Source: Geobacter sp. | GTDB lineage: Bacteria; Desulfobacterota; Desulfuromonadia; Geobacterales; DSM-12255 | Direction: 5' to 3' | DNA length: 64,000 nt | Assembly: GCA_009684525.1 (NCBI GenBank) | Contig: WKKR01000002.1 | Span: 496,001 to 560,000 of the forward strand | Part shown: positions 17,224 to 26,465 of the stretch, piece after piece | Layout: each line of letters opens with the position of its first letter | Position numbering within the stretch: the first letter of the stretch is position 1 | Program-made: the position numbers and the translations under genes | Notes under the pieces: generated by a model | What the model was told of the DNA's origin: nothing | The model's database searches: none | What the model saw: only the letters and a program-made list of their open reading frames with translations

Positions 17224-18282
17224 CTACTTGCGGGCCAGGTGCTGCCCGGAGCCGAACTCGGCCACCAGGTAGCGCTGCCCGCTTTTCACGAGACGCGTTC
17301 CCATCCCCGCGGAGAGGCGGTTCAGTTTCCGGATCACCTGTTCGCCCCGCTCTCCCTCCAGCACCCTGGGCTGAAAGCGGATCTGCCGGTTCAGGACATT
17401 GAGCGGAAAGACTTCCACCTGCCTGATGCCCCCATCGAGAGTGATCCGGGCGATGATGCTCCGGTCCGATGCCCGGCTGCCGCTGCCGAAGGCAAAATTA
17501 CCCAGGCTGTAAAAGATGACGCCGTCGCGATAGCGCTCGAGCCCCTGGAGGACATGGGGGTGATGGCCAAGGATCACGTCGGCACCGGCATCGATGGCCT
17601 GGTGTGCAATCCGTGTCTGGTAGGGCTGGGGCCGGCCAGCCAGTTCCCTCCCCCAATGAAACGAGACCACCACGTAGTCGGCGATTTTGCGCGCCGCGCG
17701 GATATCGGCCGTGACGAGGGGTGCGTAGCCCGGCGCCGTCCCTGCCCGTTTCGGGCCGGCAAAGAATTCGGCAGGGTAGGTCAGGGAGTAGGCGAGAAAG
17801 GCGATTCGCTTCCCCTGTGCCTCGATGATGGCAGGGACCCTGGCTTGTTCCAGGGAGCTGCCGGCCCCGCAGAAACGGATGCCGCTTCCCTGGAGGCTTC
17901 CCAGGGTGTCGGCAAGGCCGGCTGCGCCGAAATCGAGGATATGGTTGTTGGCCAGGGTGAGAACCGAGAATCCTGCCTGGCGAAGGGCCGGTGCGACCGC
18001 GAGGGGCGCCCTGAAACGGAAACGCTTCCCGGTGAACTCGGCGCCGGCACAAGTGATGGGCGCCTCCAGGTTGCCGACGACGATATCGCTGCCGGAGAGA
18101 AGAGTTCGGGTTGCGGCAAAGGCATGGGCATAGCCATGTTGCTCCAGCACGGGGCGGGCCGATCCGGACAGCATGATGTCCCCTACTGCGGAGATGGTCA
18201 CCTCATCGGCTCCTGCAGAGGGGATGGCCAGGGTGTACGCAAGCAGGCATGCAGCTATGGCGAGAAGCAGGGATCGTCGCAT
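17224..18282 (-). CDS. CapA/PgsA-type exported metallophosphatase-like protein
   Basis: A 352-aa protein with an N-terminal signal peptide (about residues 1-25: RRSLLLAIAACLLAYTLA). The rest is the CapA fold (PF09587), a calcineurin-like phosphoesterase relative found in poly-gamma-glutamate synthesis. Motifs are AVGDIMLSG, VVGNLEAPIT, LANNHILDFG, VVSFHWGRE and ILGHHPHVLQGLE, which hold the metal-site Asp, Asn and His residues. No capBC genes are nearby, so polyglutamate synthesis is not supported. A periplasmic hydrolase or cell-envelope role is more likely. Confidence 0.88.
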   Translation of the reverse strand: MRRSLLLAIAACLLAYTLAIPSAGADEVTISAVGDIMLSGSARPVLEQHGYAHAFAATRTLLSGSDIVVGNLEAPITCAGAEFTGKRFRFRAPLAVAPALRQAGFSVLTLANNHILDFGAAGLADTLGSLQGSGIRFCGAGSSLEQARVPAIIEAQGKRIAFLAYSLTYPAEFFAGPKRAGTAPGYAPLVTADIRAARKIADYVVVSFHWGRELAGRPQPYQTRIAHQAIDAGADVILGHHPHVLQGLERYRDGVIFYSLGNFAFGSGSRASDRSIIARITLDGGIRQVEVFPLNVLNRQIRFQPRVLEGERGEQVIRKLNRLSAGMGTRLVKSGQRYLVAEFGSGQHLARK

Positions 18283-18299
18283 ATTCGAGCCAAAAAACG

Positions 18300-18328
18300 T
18301 TGACTTAAATGGAGGCAGGTGCTAGAAA
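18300..18328 (+). promoter_or_regulatory. Candidate sigma-70 promoter of serS
   Basis: -35 TTGACT (18300-18305), 17-bp spacer, -10 TAGAAA (18323-18328), leaving a leader of about 30 nt before the serS ATG. The -10 is a four-of-six match. Confidence 0.5.
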
Positions 18329-18348
18329 CTATAGCTTCCTTCGACTGA

Positions 18349-19635
<1,287 letters not shown>

Positions 19636-19641
19636 AGGTTT

Positions 19642-19727
19642 GGAGGGATGGCCGAGTGGCTTAAGGCGGCGGTCTTGAAAACCGTTGAACGAAAGTTCCG
19701 TGGGTTCAAATCCTACTCCCTCCGCCA
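19642..19727 (+). tRNA. tRNA-Ser (anticodon TGA)
   Basis: Acceptor GGAGGGA/TCCCTCC, anticodon stem CGGTC..., loop with TGA, a long variable arm (TTGAAC/GTTCC) typical of tRNA-Ser, T-arm GGGTTCAAATCC, and an encoded CCA (19725-19727). It starts 6 bp after serS. Confidence 0.97.
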
Positions 19728-19760
19728 TATCTTGTTGACGATAGTGCAGAAAACGTGTTA

Positions 19761-19853
19761 GGAGAGATGGCCGAGTAGGTCGAAGGCGCTCGCCTGCTAA
19801 GCGAGTATACTGGGAAACCGGTATCGAGGGTTCGAATCCCTCTCTCTCCGCCA
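19761..19853 (+). tRNA. tRNA-Ser (anticodon GCT)
   Basis: Acceptor GGAGAGA/TCTCTCC, anticodon arm CTCGC-ctGCTaa-GCGAG, a long variable arm (TATACTGGGAAACCGGTATC), T-arm with GGTTCGAATCC, and an encoded CCA (19851-19853). It lies 33 bp after the TGA isoacceptor. Confidence 0.97.
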
Positions 19854-19887
19854 TTCATTCAAGGGCCGCCGCCCAGTGTCGGAGGAA

Positions 19888-20382
19888 ATGGTGAGGTTAA
19901 CTGTACATATTCTTTCTTGCGTGGCACTGGTCGGGGTTGTTGCCCTGACGGGTTGCAGCAAGAAAGAAGAACAAAAGGTCGGTGAGCCTGCCACTTCTCA
20001 ACCTGGCCAGATGGCTAAGAAAGAAACCACGGTTGTGGTCCCCGAGTCGGTCAAGGGAAAGTGGAAGGCCGTAAGAATAGCGGTTAACGACAAGAAGACA
20101 AACAAGGAAACGGTCTACACCGTTCCTCTCGGTTCAAGCATCTCGATTCCCAACACGGCCTTGAAGATCAAGGTCGAGAACTTCCTGCCCCACTTCACCA
20201 TGGAGGGGACGACGCTGACTTCGCTCTCCAACGAGCCGAAGAACCCTGCGGCGCAGGTCAGGATCAGCGAAGGGGATCACGAGATTTTCAAAGGGTGGCT
20301 GTTTTCTCTCTACCCCACAACCCATGCTTTTCAGCATCCTTTGTACGGTTTTTCCCTGGTTGATTTCGTCCCGGCAAGCTGA
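19888..20382 (+). CDS. Exported lipoprotein, DUF2155-like
   Basis: Predicted lipoprotein of about 164 aa: hydrophobic segment ILSCVALVGVVAL followed by the lipobox LTGC. The mature part has VPLGSSISIPNTALKIKVENFLPH, AQVRISEGD, EIFKGWLFS and AFQHPLYGFSLVDF. This layout (small-fold, IFxGWxF, FxHPxYxxxLxD) resembles DUF2155, of unknown function. GGAGG (19881-19885) sits very close to ATG 19888 and better fits the next codon, GTG 19891, so the exact start is uncertain by one codon. It lies between tRNA genes. Confidence 0.75.
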   Translation: MVRLTVHILSCVALVGVVALTGCSKKEEQKVGEPATSQPGQMAKKETTVVVPESVKGKWKAVRIAVNDKKTNKETVYTVPLGSSISIPNTALKIKVENFLPHFTMEGTTLTSLSNEPKNPAAQVRISEGDHEIFKGWLFSLYPTTHAFQHPLYGFSLVDFVPAS

Positions 20383-20403
20383 CGAACAACCAGATAGGCA
20401 TAC

Positions 20404-20480
20404 GCGCTTGTAGCTCAGCTGGATAGAGCAACGGACTACGAATCCGTAGGTCGGGAGTTCGAATCTCTCCAAGCGCGCCA
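20404..20480 (+). tRNA. tRNA-Arg (anticodon ACG)
   Basis: A 77-nt cloverleaf: acceptor GCGCTTG/CAAGCGC, D-arm AGCTCAGCTGGATAGAGC, anticodon arm CGGAC-tACGaa-TCCG, T-arm GGGAGTTCGAATCTCTC, and encoded CCA (20478-20480). ACG would need A34 deamination (TadA) to read CGN codons. It marks the edge of the AT-rich accessory patch. Confidence 0.97.
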
Positions 20481-20489
20481 AAAAAAGCA

Positions 20490-20520
20490 GGGGGTTAGAC
20501 AGCAATGTCTAGCCCCTTTG
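20490..20520 (+). terminator. Terminator after tRNA-Arg
   Basis: Stem GGGGTTAGACA (20491-20501) with TGTCTAGCCCC (20506-20516), one G-U pair, GCAA tetraloop, then TTTG. It ends the serS-tRNA-lipoprotein-tRNA unit. Confidence 0.8.
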
Positions 20521-20926
20521 TTGTTGATGCTCATTTTGGTCAACCTTTCCCTCTAAATGCATACATCTCTTTTTAGGTCAAATGTTGCAGAGTGGAAAGT
20601 TCAGACTAACCACCCCCCTCTACCCCCGTCACTGTTCCCGTCAGCTATACCGTCCCATAGGCCGCGTGTACCTTTGTCTAAAAGAGGATTGTCTAAAAGA
20701 GGAGTCAACTGTATCGGGGGGGGCATAAGACAACCTGCTCGCCGCAGATACATACCCTCTTCTTGGCCGCGCAATAAATATCTGGAAATGTTGAGGAATG
20801 CTGAGGTCTGGGGGTGGCATAGGACGATGCAGCGTTAGTGTGAATAGTGGACGGATCACGCAAATGAAATAATGGGGGCATCCGTGATGGACACCCCCCC
20901 CCTTAAAAAGTGTAAAATTTTCCGAC
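20521..20926. other. AT-rich intergenic region without a supported gene
   Basis: No convincing coding frame: the 93-codon frame at 20557-20838 has no recognisable family or ribosome site. Seen here are an exact 15-bp tandem duplication (20674-20703), a G8 tract (20716-20723) and a C9 tract (20894-20902). Base composition is unlike the flanking genes, which suggests acquired or decayed DNA. Confidence 0.6.
20674..20703 (+). repeat. 15-bp tandem direct repeat, two copies
   Basis: TTGTCTAAAAGAGGA occurs twice head to tail (20674-20688 and 20689-20703), exactly identical. Probably a recent slippage duplication. Confidence 0.9.
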
Positions 20927-21604
20927 TTATTTTTTGCTTTTCTTCCTGCCGTATGCCGCAAGACCGACAAGCCCAGCACCCAAGAGGAATATTGTCGAGG
21001 GTTCGGGGACAGGGGCGGGGTGACCAATAACCTCAAAAACTGAGTCTTGCCACCATGAGAATGAACCAGGTTCTGTGAAATTATAATTCATGATGTATCT
21101 ACCAGGTATTGTTGAAAGATTACCATCGGTTTCATCCCAACTTGAATCGTCCCAAATAGCTTCGACGCCGGTTCCTATCACTGAGTTTAGACCCAAAAAA
21201 TACGTACCAGCTGCCAGATTAATTTTTAGATTATGTATTGAATAATCATAGCCGTACCAATTATCCCATAATACATTTGTATTATTCTCCGTTCTCTCTG
21301 CAATGATATCTCTATTTATTAGTGTGTTAGCTTCAATAGGGAGACCATTAAATATCGTCAAATTTGTTGCGATATAAACCATATTTATTCCATCATGTTG
21401 TGACCATTTAAACCCGGTAATAACGTAGTCACGATCTAATGTAAAATCGTCATAAATCATTTGTGTAAAACCAGGTTCGATAATATTTCTAATATTTGAT
21501 TGATGTCCCGAATACTGCCCATTATCAAATAAAACTACTGCTTGAGACACCTCAGCAATGCCTAAAAAGGCAAATCCAATTACTATCCCTACCCAGTATC
21601 TCAT
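20927..21604 (-). CDS. PEP-CTERM exported protein
   Basis: A 225-aa secreted protein. An N-terminal signal peptide (about residues 1-22) leads to a beta-rich body with no recognised domain (VVLFDNGQYSG..., YDDFTLDRDYVITGFKW, NLAAGTYFLGLNS). The C-terminus has the sorting signal VPEPSTIFLLG, a hydrophobic helix and the basic tail GRKKSKK, the PEP-CTERM pattern processed by exosortase. The start is ATG 21604; the frame runs on to 21661 without a better site. The ribosome site is an unusual G9 run. Codon use is strongly AT-rich compared with all neighbours, pointing to horizontal transfer. No exosortase gene is in the window. Confidence 0.85.
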   Translation of the reverse strand: MRYWVGIVIGFAFLGIAEVSQAVVLFDNGQYSGHQSNIRNIIEPGFTQMIYDDFTLDRDYVITGFKWSQHDGINMVYIATNLTIFNGLPIEANTLINRDIIAERTENNTNVLWDNWYGYDYSIHNLKINLAAGTYFLGLNSVIGTGVEAIWDDSSWDETDGNLSTIPGRYIMNYNFTEPGSFSWWQDSVFEVIGHPAPVPEPSTIFLLGAGLVGLAAYGRKKSKK

Positions 21605-21608
21605 CTTA

Positions 21609-21617
21609 CCCCCCCCC
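21609..21617 (-). repeat. Homopolymer G9 tract serving as ribosome binding site of the PEP-CTERM gene
   Basis: Nine C on the plus strand (G9 on the coding strand) lie 4 bp ahead of the ATG at 21604, in the Shine-Dalgarno position. Length changes by slippage would alter spacing and strength of this site, so translation of the PEP-CTERM gene could vary between cells. This is inference from sequence. Confidence 0.55.
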
Positions 21618-22779
21618 TGTTTAAGTTTAGTAACATTTACTTTTGAACTCGCTTTAAGCACTAACAGGACATCTGAGTTGATTATAAGTGTTTAATGCAA
21701 GTTTGTATCCATGCGGGTAACTCACCGATTCAGTGGCATTTATAGCGGTTAAAATTCTTCGGGTAGTATGTTTGTAAATAACGCCGACAGTATTGACATT
21801 GGTAATAATCCCACACGCTGCTCGATAAAATGGTTGGATAGGGGCCGCTGGAGTTTAACTACACGGTCGGGTGTGTGTGGGTGTGCGTATCAATACGCTG
21901 CCGATCCGATACACCTGGGGGGGGAATCACGCTGCACGGTTATGGGAATGTTTGCTGTCAAACCCGCTCAAAACAAAGGGGCCAGGGGGGGACTACCCGT
22001 CTGCTTGGTGTCTCTGCCCTATTGGATTATGTGTCATGCGCGACAGCCGGGAATATAGTCCGGAAACATGGCCCAAAATAGGGTGAAAAGTGTATTAAAA
22101 TTGGCAAAAACGGGGTGTAAACTGGGCAATGGTTGTACTTAGGTGTCACATATGGGAACGCCTGTAGATAGGCGCGGGACGAGGGATTACAGGTGATGAC
22201 AGTTGATACAATAGGACAATAATGGAAAAGCCGCCTTAATACGATAATATTAATATATTGTATGCTGTTTACCCGTAACGAAAAACATGGCGTTTTCATG
22301 ACTGAGGTGAAAGTTATCCACTTTTTACCTGTCGTTTTCAGCCCTCCATGCGCGTTGTTTTTTTGACAGAACTGTATACAGGTTCAAATATGTATTGACA
22401 CGTCATATCGGGTAGTTACGGGCGCAGCCTATTCTCTGGGCAAGGAGGAAAAGATCTCAAATTTTCGTGCCATTATGGAAACGTTTCCACAGCTGACGGC
22501 AAGTTATCAACAGGGTGCGTGGAAAACCCTTTCGTGTCAATTTTGTCGACATGACGAGTGTCGTCAATGCATCTGAAAGGTGGCGTTCCCCTGTTGCCGG
22601 GCTGTATAATATTTCATGATTGCGTAGAACCAGAGCTGAATGTTAGATTGAAATAATATATACTTGTGCATAATACTTTTTATCCGGATCTCATGAGCCG
22701 AATGTAGTAGGCAGGAACCGGATGCAGTGCCCCGTTGCATATCTGTGCCGGGTTCCGTCCATTTGGAGGAAGAGATTCC
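21618..22779. other. Long AT-rich intergenic region, no supported gene
   Basis: About 1.16 kb. Open frames at 21768-22058 (plus) and 22027-22299 (minus) overlap each other, have no ribosome site and match no family I know. Visible items are G8 (21917-21924) and G7 (21985-21991) tracts, a CTGTATACAG palindrome (22372-22381), a 14-bp palindrome (22476-22489) and a TGACGA-gtg-TCGTCA inverted repeat (22552-22566). The last 300 bp probably contain the control region of the Crp/Fnr gene. Confidence 0.6.
22476..22489. promoter_or_regulatory. Perfect 14-bp palindrome TGGAAACGTTTCCA
   Basis: Located about 290 bp upstream of the Crp/Fnr gene. A perfect palindrome with a central CG resembles LacI/GalR-family operators, but no such regulator is in the window. 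The binding protein is unknown. Confidence 0.4.
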
Positions 22780-23517
22780 ATGATCAGGACACGTTTCAAT
22801 CGGGACAAGGTGCTGTCGCTGTTGAAGAAGGTGCCGTTGTTTGCCAACTTCAGCGATGCGGAAATTTATGCCCTGCTGGAGAGGACCAATGCCTACAGTT
22901 GCCAGCGGGGGGAAACCGTCTTTCTTGAGGATGAAGAGGAACAATTCATGTACGTGATCCTCGCCGGTCGGCTGAAGGTAGTCGAGATCACGCGGGAGGG
23001 TCAGGAGCGCGTGATGGCCATCCGTCATCGGGGCGATTATTTCGGCGACATGGGGATTCTCGATGGTAAAACCGATTTTGCCACGGTGATTGCCATGGAA
23101 GACAGCAAGGTCCTCTTGCTGACCAAGAGCCTGTTCGACGAATTTTTGCGGGAGAATGTCATGGTGATGCAGGGGATCATCACGGAGCTGTGCCGGCGGC
23201 TGCGGGAATGCTGGCTGTTTCACACGATCATCGGGACCAATGATGCAGAGTCGAAAATCAGGGTCACGCTCGCCCGGTTCGGCAAGACCCTGGGGGTGCC
23301 GAACAGCAACGGGGTCATCATCAATGCACCCTTTACGCACCAGGCACTAGCGGATCGCGTGCAGGTGAGCCGCGAGACCGTGACCCGGATGCTGAAAAAG
23401 ATGAAGAACAACGGCGAGATCGAGATGGTCGAGGGGAGAAGGATCAAGCTGTTGCCCAAATTCTTCCAGGAAATCGCCCGCTGCGAACTCTATCTGGCTT
23501 TGTCCGGGGACTCATAG
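22780..23517 (+). CDS. Crp/Fnr-family transcriptional regulator
   Basis: A 245-aa regulator. The N-terminal cyclic-nucleotide-binding-like jelly roll (about residues 15-135) contains VPLFANFSDAEIYALLE, a roll core FMYVILAGRLKV and GDYFGDMGILDGK. A dimerisation helix leads to a C-terminal winged helix (about 165-235) with FTHQALADRVQVSRETVTRMLKKM as the recognition helix-turn-helix. The FNR-type N-terminal cysteine cluster is absent, so it is not an oxygen-sensing Fe-S FNR. ATG 22780 follows GGAGGA by 9 bp. Target genes are not evident. It is convergent with the YedE-like gene, 17 bp apart. Confidence 0.93.
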   Translation: MIRTRFNRDKVLSLLKKVPLFANFSDAEIYALLERTNAYSCQRGETVFLEDEEEQFMYVILAGRLKVVEITREGQERVMAIRHRGDYFGDMGILDGKTDFATVIAMEDSKVLLLTKSLFDEFLRENVMVMQGIITELCRRLRECWLFHTIIGTNDAESKIRVTLARFGKTLGVPNSNGVIINAPFTHQALADRVQVSRETVTRMLKKMKNNGEIEMVEGRRIKLLPKFFQEIARCELYLALSGDS

Positions 23518-23534
23518 CGCTGCTTACGAATGTG

Positions 23535-24602
23535 CTAGCGAGTGCAACGCCGCCGGTACAGCAATGAAATAAGAAGTATGAAGGCAAACCCCGCCAGTAG
23601 AGCCATTTTCCCGTTCAGGGAGACGCCTGCCGCTGTTGCGGCAATTCCCCACGCCTGCACCAGTGCTCCCCCCATAACCATCCCCAATACCATCAGGCCG
23701 GCGTCCACATCACCCTCACCCGCCTTGATCAGCTGACGGAACGGGCACCCACCGAACAGTACCGAGATCCATCCCACCAGACCCATGCCGAGAAAGCTCC
23801 AGAGGTATTCCAGGTGCGCCCCGGGCTGCCCGTAAAGCGACAGGTGGAAGCCGCCGGTGACCAGGCTTGCGCAGACGGCGGCAGTGACGAATGCCGCAAG
23901 GCCGACGAGTTGCGGTGCCCGGCGCCCCATGAGGATGATGTCGCGCATGCTGCCGGTGATGCAGAACCTGCTCCGCTGCGCCAGCACTCCCAGGAGCAGT
24001 CCGCTGCCGAGCGATGCGATAAGGGGCGCATGCCTGGCAGAACTCCCCTCGTTGGAAAGGGCAAGAAAAGAGGGGCGGAGGAAGATGAACAGCAGAAGCA
24101 GGCAGAACAGAGCCGGAACGAGTATCCCGTTGAGCGATCCTTCGGGTTTCTGTTCACCTAGTTCGACGCCCCGGTCCAATGCGGTGAGCCCGGTCCAGAC
24201 CCCGGCTGTCAGGCCTGCCATGCCGGCAACGGCGGTAAGGTCCCCTGCGGTGAGGCGGAGCAGCAGCTTGATGGGGCAACCGATGAAAATGGCGCAACCG
24301 ACGATGAGAAACAGGCCGGCAAAGAACTTGAGCATTGGGGCCGAGCTGCCGCGTGGCCTGAACTCCCTGGCGGCAATGGCGCTCAGCACCGCACCGATGA
24401 CGAACCCGGGGAGCTCGGGACGGAGGTATTGCAGGCGGGCATTGTCGTGCAGTCCCAGTGCGCCGACGCTGTTTTCCATGAAGCAGGAGATGCAGATCCC
24501 GGAGTTTTCCGGATTACCCCAATAGGCCAGCATGACCCCGAGCAGTCCCATGGCCATGCCAGTGACGGCAATCGTCCCGGTATGTCGGTCGGGTAGATTC
24601 AT
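23535..24602 (-). CDS. YedE-like putative selenium transporter (YeeE/YedE family)
   Basis: A 355-aa integral membrane protein of the YeeE/YedE (DUF395) family with two sulfur-transport-like halves and about ten membrane segments. The N-terminal stretch (NPENSGICISCFMENSVGALG, read as NPENSGIC-ISCFMENSVG) and the pattern LQYLRPELPGFVIGA, FIGCPIKLLLRL and SRFCITGSMRD fit the subgroup annotated as selenium-metabolism YedE. Conserved cysteines (ISC, FIGCP, SRFC, GGCPFR) could pass a chalcogen. The ATG at 24602 begins after the stop of the upstream TPR gene (4 bp gap). With the two upstream genes it forms a three-gene operon. The selenium role is from family knowledge, not proven here. Confidence 0.8.
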   Translation of the reverse strand: MNLPDRHTGTIAVTGMAMGLLGVMLAYWGNPENSGICISCFMENSVGALGLHDNARLQYLRPELPGFVIGAVLSAIAAREFRPRGSSAPMLKFFAGLFLIVGCAIFIGCPIKLLLRLTAGDLTAVAGMAGLTAGVWTGLTALDRGVELGEQKPEGSLNGILVPALFCLLLLFIFLRPSFLALSNEGSSARHAPLIASLGSGLLLGVLAQRSRFCITGSMRDIILMGRRAPQLVGLAAFVTAAVCASLVTGGFHLSLYGQPGAHLEYLWSFLGMGLVGWISVLFGGCPFRQLIKAGEGDVDAGLMVLGMVMGGALVQAWGIAATAAGVSLNGKMALLAGFAFILLISLLYRRRCTR

Positions 24603-24606
24603 GTCG

Positions 24607-25143
24607 TTACTCGCACCCTCCGGCCAGGCGACTCTGGAGGTAGCGGAGGTTCTGCGCCATCTCCGGCGCCGCAGAAGCTGTGCCGGCCGATGAGGCGGCA
24701 GCCTTGGCCCGGATGCCGTCGACCAGGCGGCTGATGGCGTTCCGTCGGGAGAGAGGGCTTGTCTTGTCCACGTAACTGCCATCGAGGCGGATTCCCTGGG
24801 CAAAAGATGCCGCAGCCTCCGCAGGCGCGCCAAGGTCTGCCAGGATCTGGCCGCGCAGGATAAAGGCGTGGGCGTCGCCGGGAAATGTACGGGAGAGCTC
24901 TTCGAGCTTGAGCAGCGCCTGCTGGGGCCGGCCCTGCTGCAGCAGCAATTCGACCGGTTCGTATCGCTGACGGAGCAGGTAACGGCGGGCCTCGACAATG
25001 GCCTGCTGGTCGTTAGCCCTTCCCAGTAACCTGGCTGCGCTCTGCGTGGAGTCGTCACGCTGCATGAAAGGGAGCAGGGCAATGGCAACCACAACCAGGG
25101 CGATGCCGATCCAGAGGAGCCTGTCGTAGGTGTCGTTCAGCAT
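24607..25143 (-). CDS. Membrane-anchored TPR-like protein
   Basis: A 178-aa protein with a single N-terminal membrane helix (about residues 8-26: RLLWIGIALVVVAIALLPF) and a periplasmic part with TPR-like helix pairs (about residues 70-130: EPVELLLQQGRPQQALLKLE, LSRTFPGDAHAFILRGQIL, AEAAASFAQGIRLD). It probably mediates protein contacts for the YedE-like transporter (4 bp downstream) and the PhnD-like binding protein (6 bp upstream). No enzyme motif. Confidence 0.75.
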   Translation of the reverse strand: MLNDTYDRLLWIGIALVVVAIALLPFMQRDDSTQSAARLLGRANDQQAIVEARRYLLRQRYEPVELLLQQGRPQQALLKLEELSRTFPGDAHAFILRGQILADLGAPAEAAASFAQGIRLDGSYVDKTSPLSRRNAISRLVDGIRAKAAASSAGTASAAPEMAQNLRYLQSRLAGGCE

Positions 25144-25149
25144 GTCTGC

Positions 25150-26070
25150 CTAATAGTGCTGGTATGGGGGCATGTTGGTGTGTCGCGCCATGTCGCGTAG
25201 CGGATTGTACTCCGCATCGGTGAGAACCTCGAATCCGTCGATCCAGGCCGCTTTCATCACCTTTACTCGCTCGCCGTCCATCTCGACAGTGTCGGTCGGT
25301 TTCAGTTCCAGCAGGGCCTTGCGGACCTTTTCCGTGAGGCCGGGGTCGGTTTCCTTGGCTGCAGCGAAGGTGCAGTAGGGGATGAGCTTGCTTTGCGCCA
25401 CGATGGTGAAATCGTCCGGCGAGATCTTCCCTTCGCGGGTCATGACTTCCAGGTCCAGCATCGGTGCGGCAGCCAGATCGTACTGGCCGAAGAGGACGCC
25501 ATAGATCGCCTTTTCGTGCTTGTAGGAGCCTGAGGGGATGGAATAGAAGGCGAGATCCGATTCGGGGTTGATGCCCGCTGCCAGCATCAGGTCGTATTCG
25601 GCCAGATACCCGGTGGGGGCGAGCATCGGTCCGAAGGCGAGGCGCTTGCCGCGAATGTCGCTGAGGCGGGTAATGCCGCTTCCTTTGCGGGCGATGATGG
25701 CACCTGCACTGCGGGAGCCGAATTGCCCCCGTTTCTCGGCAGCTATCAGGTTGGTACCGTAGCGTTCTCTCAGGACGATATAGAGGAGCGAATTGGTGTG
25801 GGTGATGGCAAATTCCCCTGCCTTGAAGCGCGTTTCAAAGTCGTGGGTGTCCACCGGGACCGCGACAAAATTGACGCCGACCTTCTCGGAGAGATAGCGG
25901 GTCAGTGGGCGAAATCGCTGCATGGTCTCCTGCTGATTGTTGCAGTTCATGTAGCCTATCTTGACGGTCGGTTTTTCCGAGATGCTGTCGCAGGAGGCAC
26001 AGGAGAGCGGAAGCGCAACGGTTAGCAGGATGAAGAAGCGATGGCAGGCAGTACGCATGGTCGTGAGCAT
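25150..26070 (-). CDS. PhnD-like periplasmic substrate-binding protein
   Basis: A 306-aa exported protein of the phosphate/phosphite/phosphonate (PhnD-type) binding superfamily. The signal segment (about residues 8-26) ends in LSCASC, a possible lipobox. The mature fold begins VKIGYMNCNNQQETMQRFRP, then FAITHTNSLLYIVLR, RGKRLAFGPMLAPTGYLAE and DLAAAPMLDLEV, the periplasmic-binding two-lobe pattern. No ABC permease or ATPase is nearby; instead it heads an operon with a TPR protein and the YedE-like transporter. It may capture an oxyanion (selenate/selenite or similar) for that transporter. Start may be Met 1 or Met 5. It is divergent from the giant cytochrome gene. Confidence 0.8.
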   Translation of the reverse strand: MLTTMRTACHRFFILLTVALPLSCASCDSISEKPTVKIGYMNCNNQQETMQRFRPLTRYLSEKVGVNFVAVPVDTHDFETRFKAGEFAITHTNSLLYIVLRERYGTNLIAAEKRGQFGSRSAGAIIARKGSGITRLSDIRGKRLAFGPMLAPTGYLAEYDLMLAAGINPESDLAFYSIPSGSYKHEKAIYGVLFGQYDLAAAPMLDLEVMTREGKISPDDFTIVAQSKLIPYCTFAAAKETDPGLTEKVRKALLELKPTDTVEMDGERVKVMKAAWIDGFEVLTDAEYNPLRDMARHTNMPPYQHY

Positions 26071-26465
26071 GGTTGGTACTATAGCAAACCTGGTGCCTTT
26101 TGGGAATGGAAGTGGTCAGTTGTGAGCTAAATTAGTGTAATATAATGATTATAATATGTCCATTAATGAGAGTGGGGTAAAAGTTTTGCATCAAAATTAA
26201 TATGATAACGGAATATCCCCTTGTAAATGCCGTTGTTGACCGATTCTGCGTGTCATGATGTCGAGTCGGGCCGTTCCGTGATTTCGCATAGTAAAATTCT
26301 GTTTCCAGTGTGCTGTATTTTTTTTATGTACAGGGGTAACTAAAATATACTTATCTGCCGATAAGTTATCTCGCTGCCTCGTCAAGGGTGAGGTGAGTGG
26401 TGATGACGGAGCGGTATCGTGATATGACGGAATAGCTCAAGCTGCAGCGCTGGGGGTATACCTTG
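26071..26465. other. AT-rich divergent promoter region of the PhnD and cytochrome genes
   Basis: A 395-bp gap between divergent genes, much more AT-rich than its surroundings. It includes repeated TATAAT-like stretches (around 26140-26160), a pyrimidine run (26320-26328) and the ACTTATC/GATAAGT inverted repeat (26349-26366). No coding frame is supported (26197-26385 on the minus strand has no family or ribosome site). I looked for a c-di-GMP GEMM riboswitch here and did not see one. Confidence 0.6.
26349..26366. promoter_or_regulatory. Inverted repeat ACTTATC-tgcc-GATAAGT upstream of the cytochrome gene
   Basis: Seven-base perfect arms with a 4-base spacer, 100 bp upstream of the cytochrome start. 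Its position in the divergent control region suggests an operator; the factor is unknown. Confidence 0.45.

Noticed and set aside
20557-20838. A 93-codon frame in the AT-rich patch
   Set aside because: No ribosome site, no family, and it runs through homopolymers and the tandem repeat.
22027-22299. A 90-codon minus-strand frame in the gene-free patch
   Set aside because: No ribosome site, low-complexity hydrophobic/Cys content and no known match; coding support is too weak.
20404-22779. Integrative element inserted at tRNA-Arg
   Set aside because: No integrase gene and no repeated 3' tRNA end were found; composition alone supports only an acquired patch.
26071-26465. Possible GEMM (c-di-GMP) riboswitch before the cytochrome gene
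   Set aside because: Expected in this position in some Geobacter genomes, but the conserved core sequence is not present.
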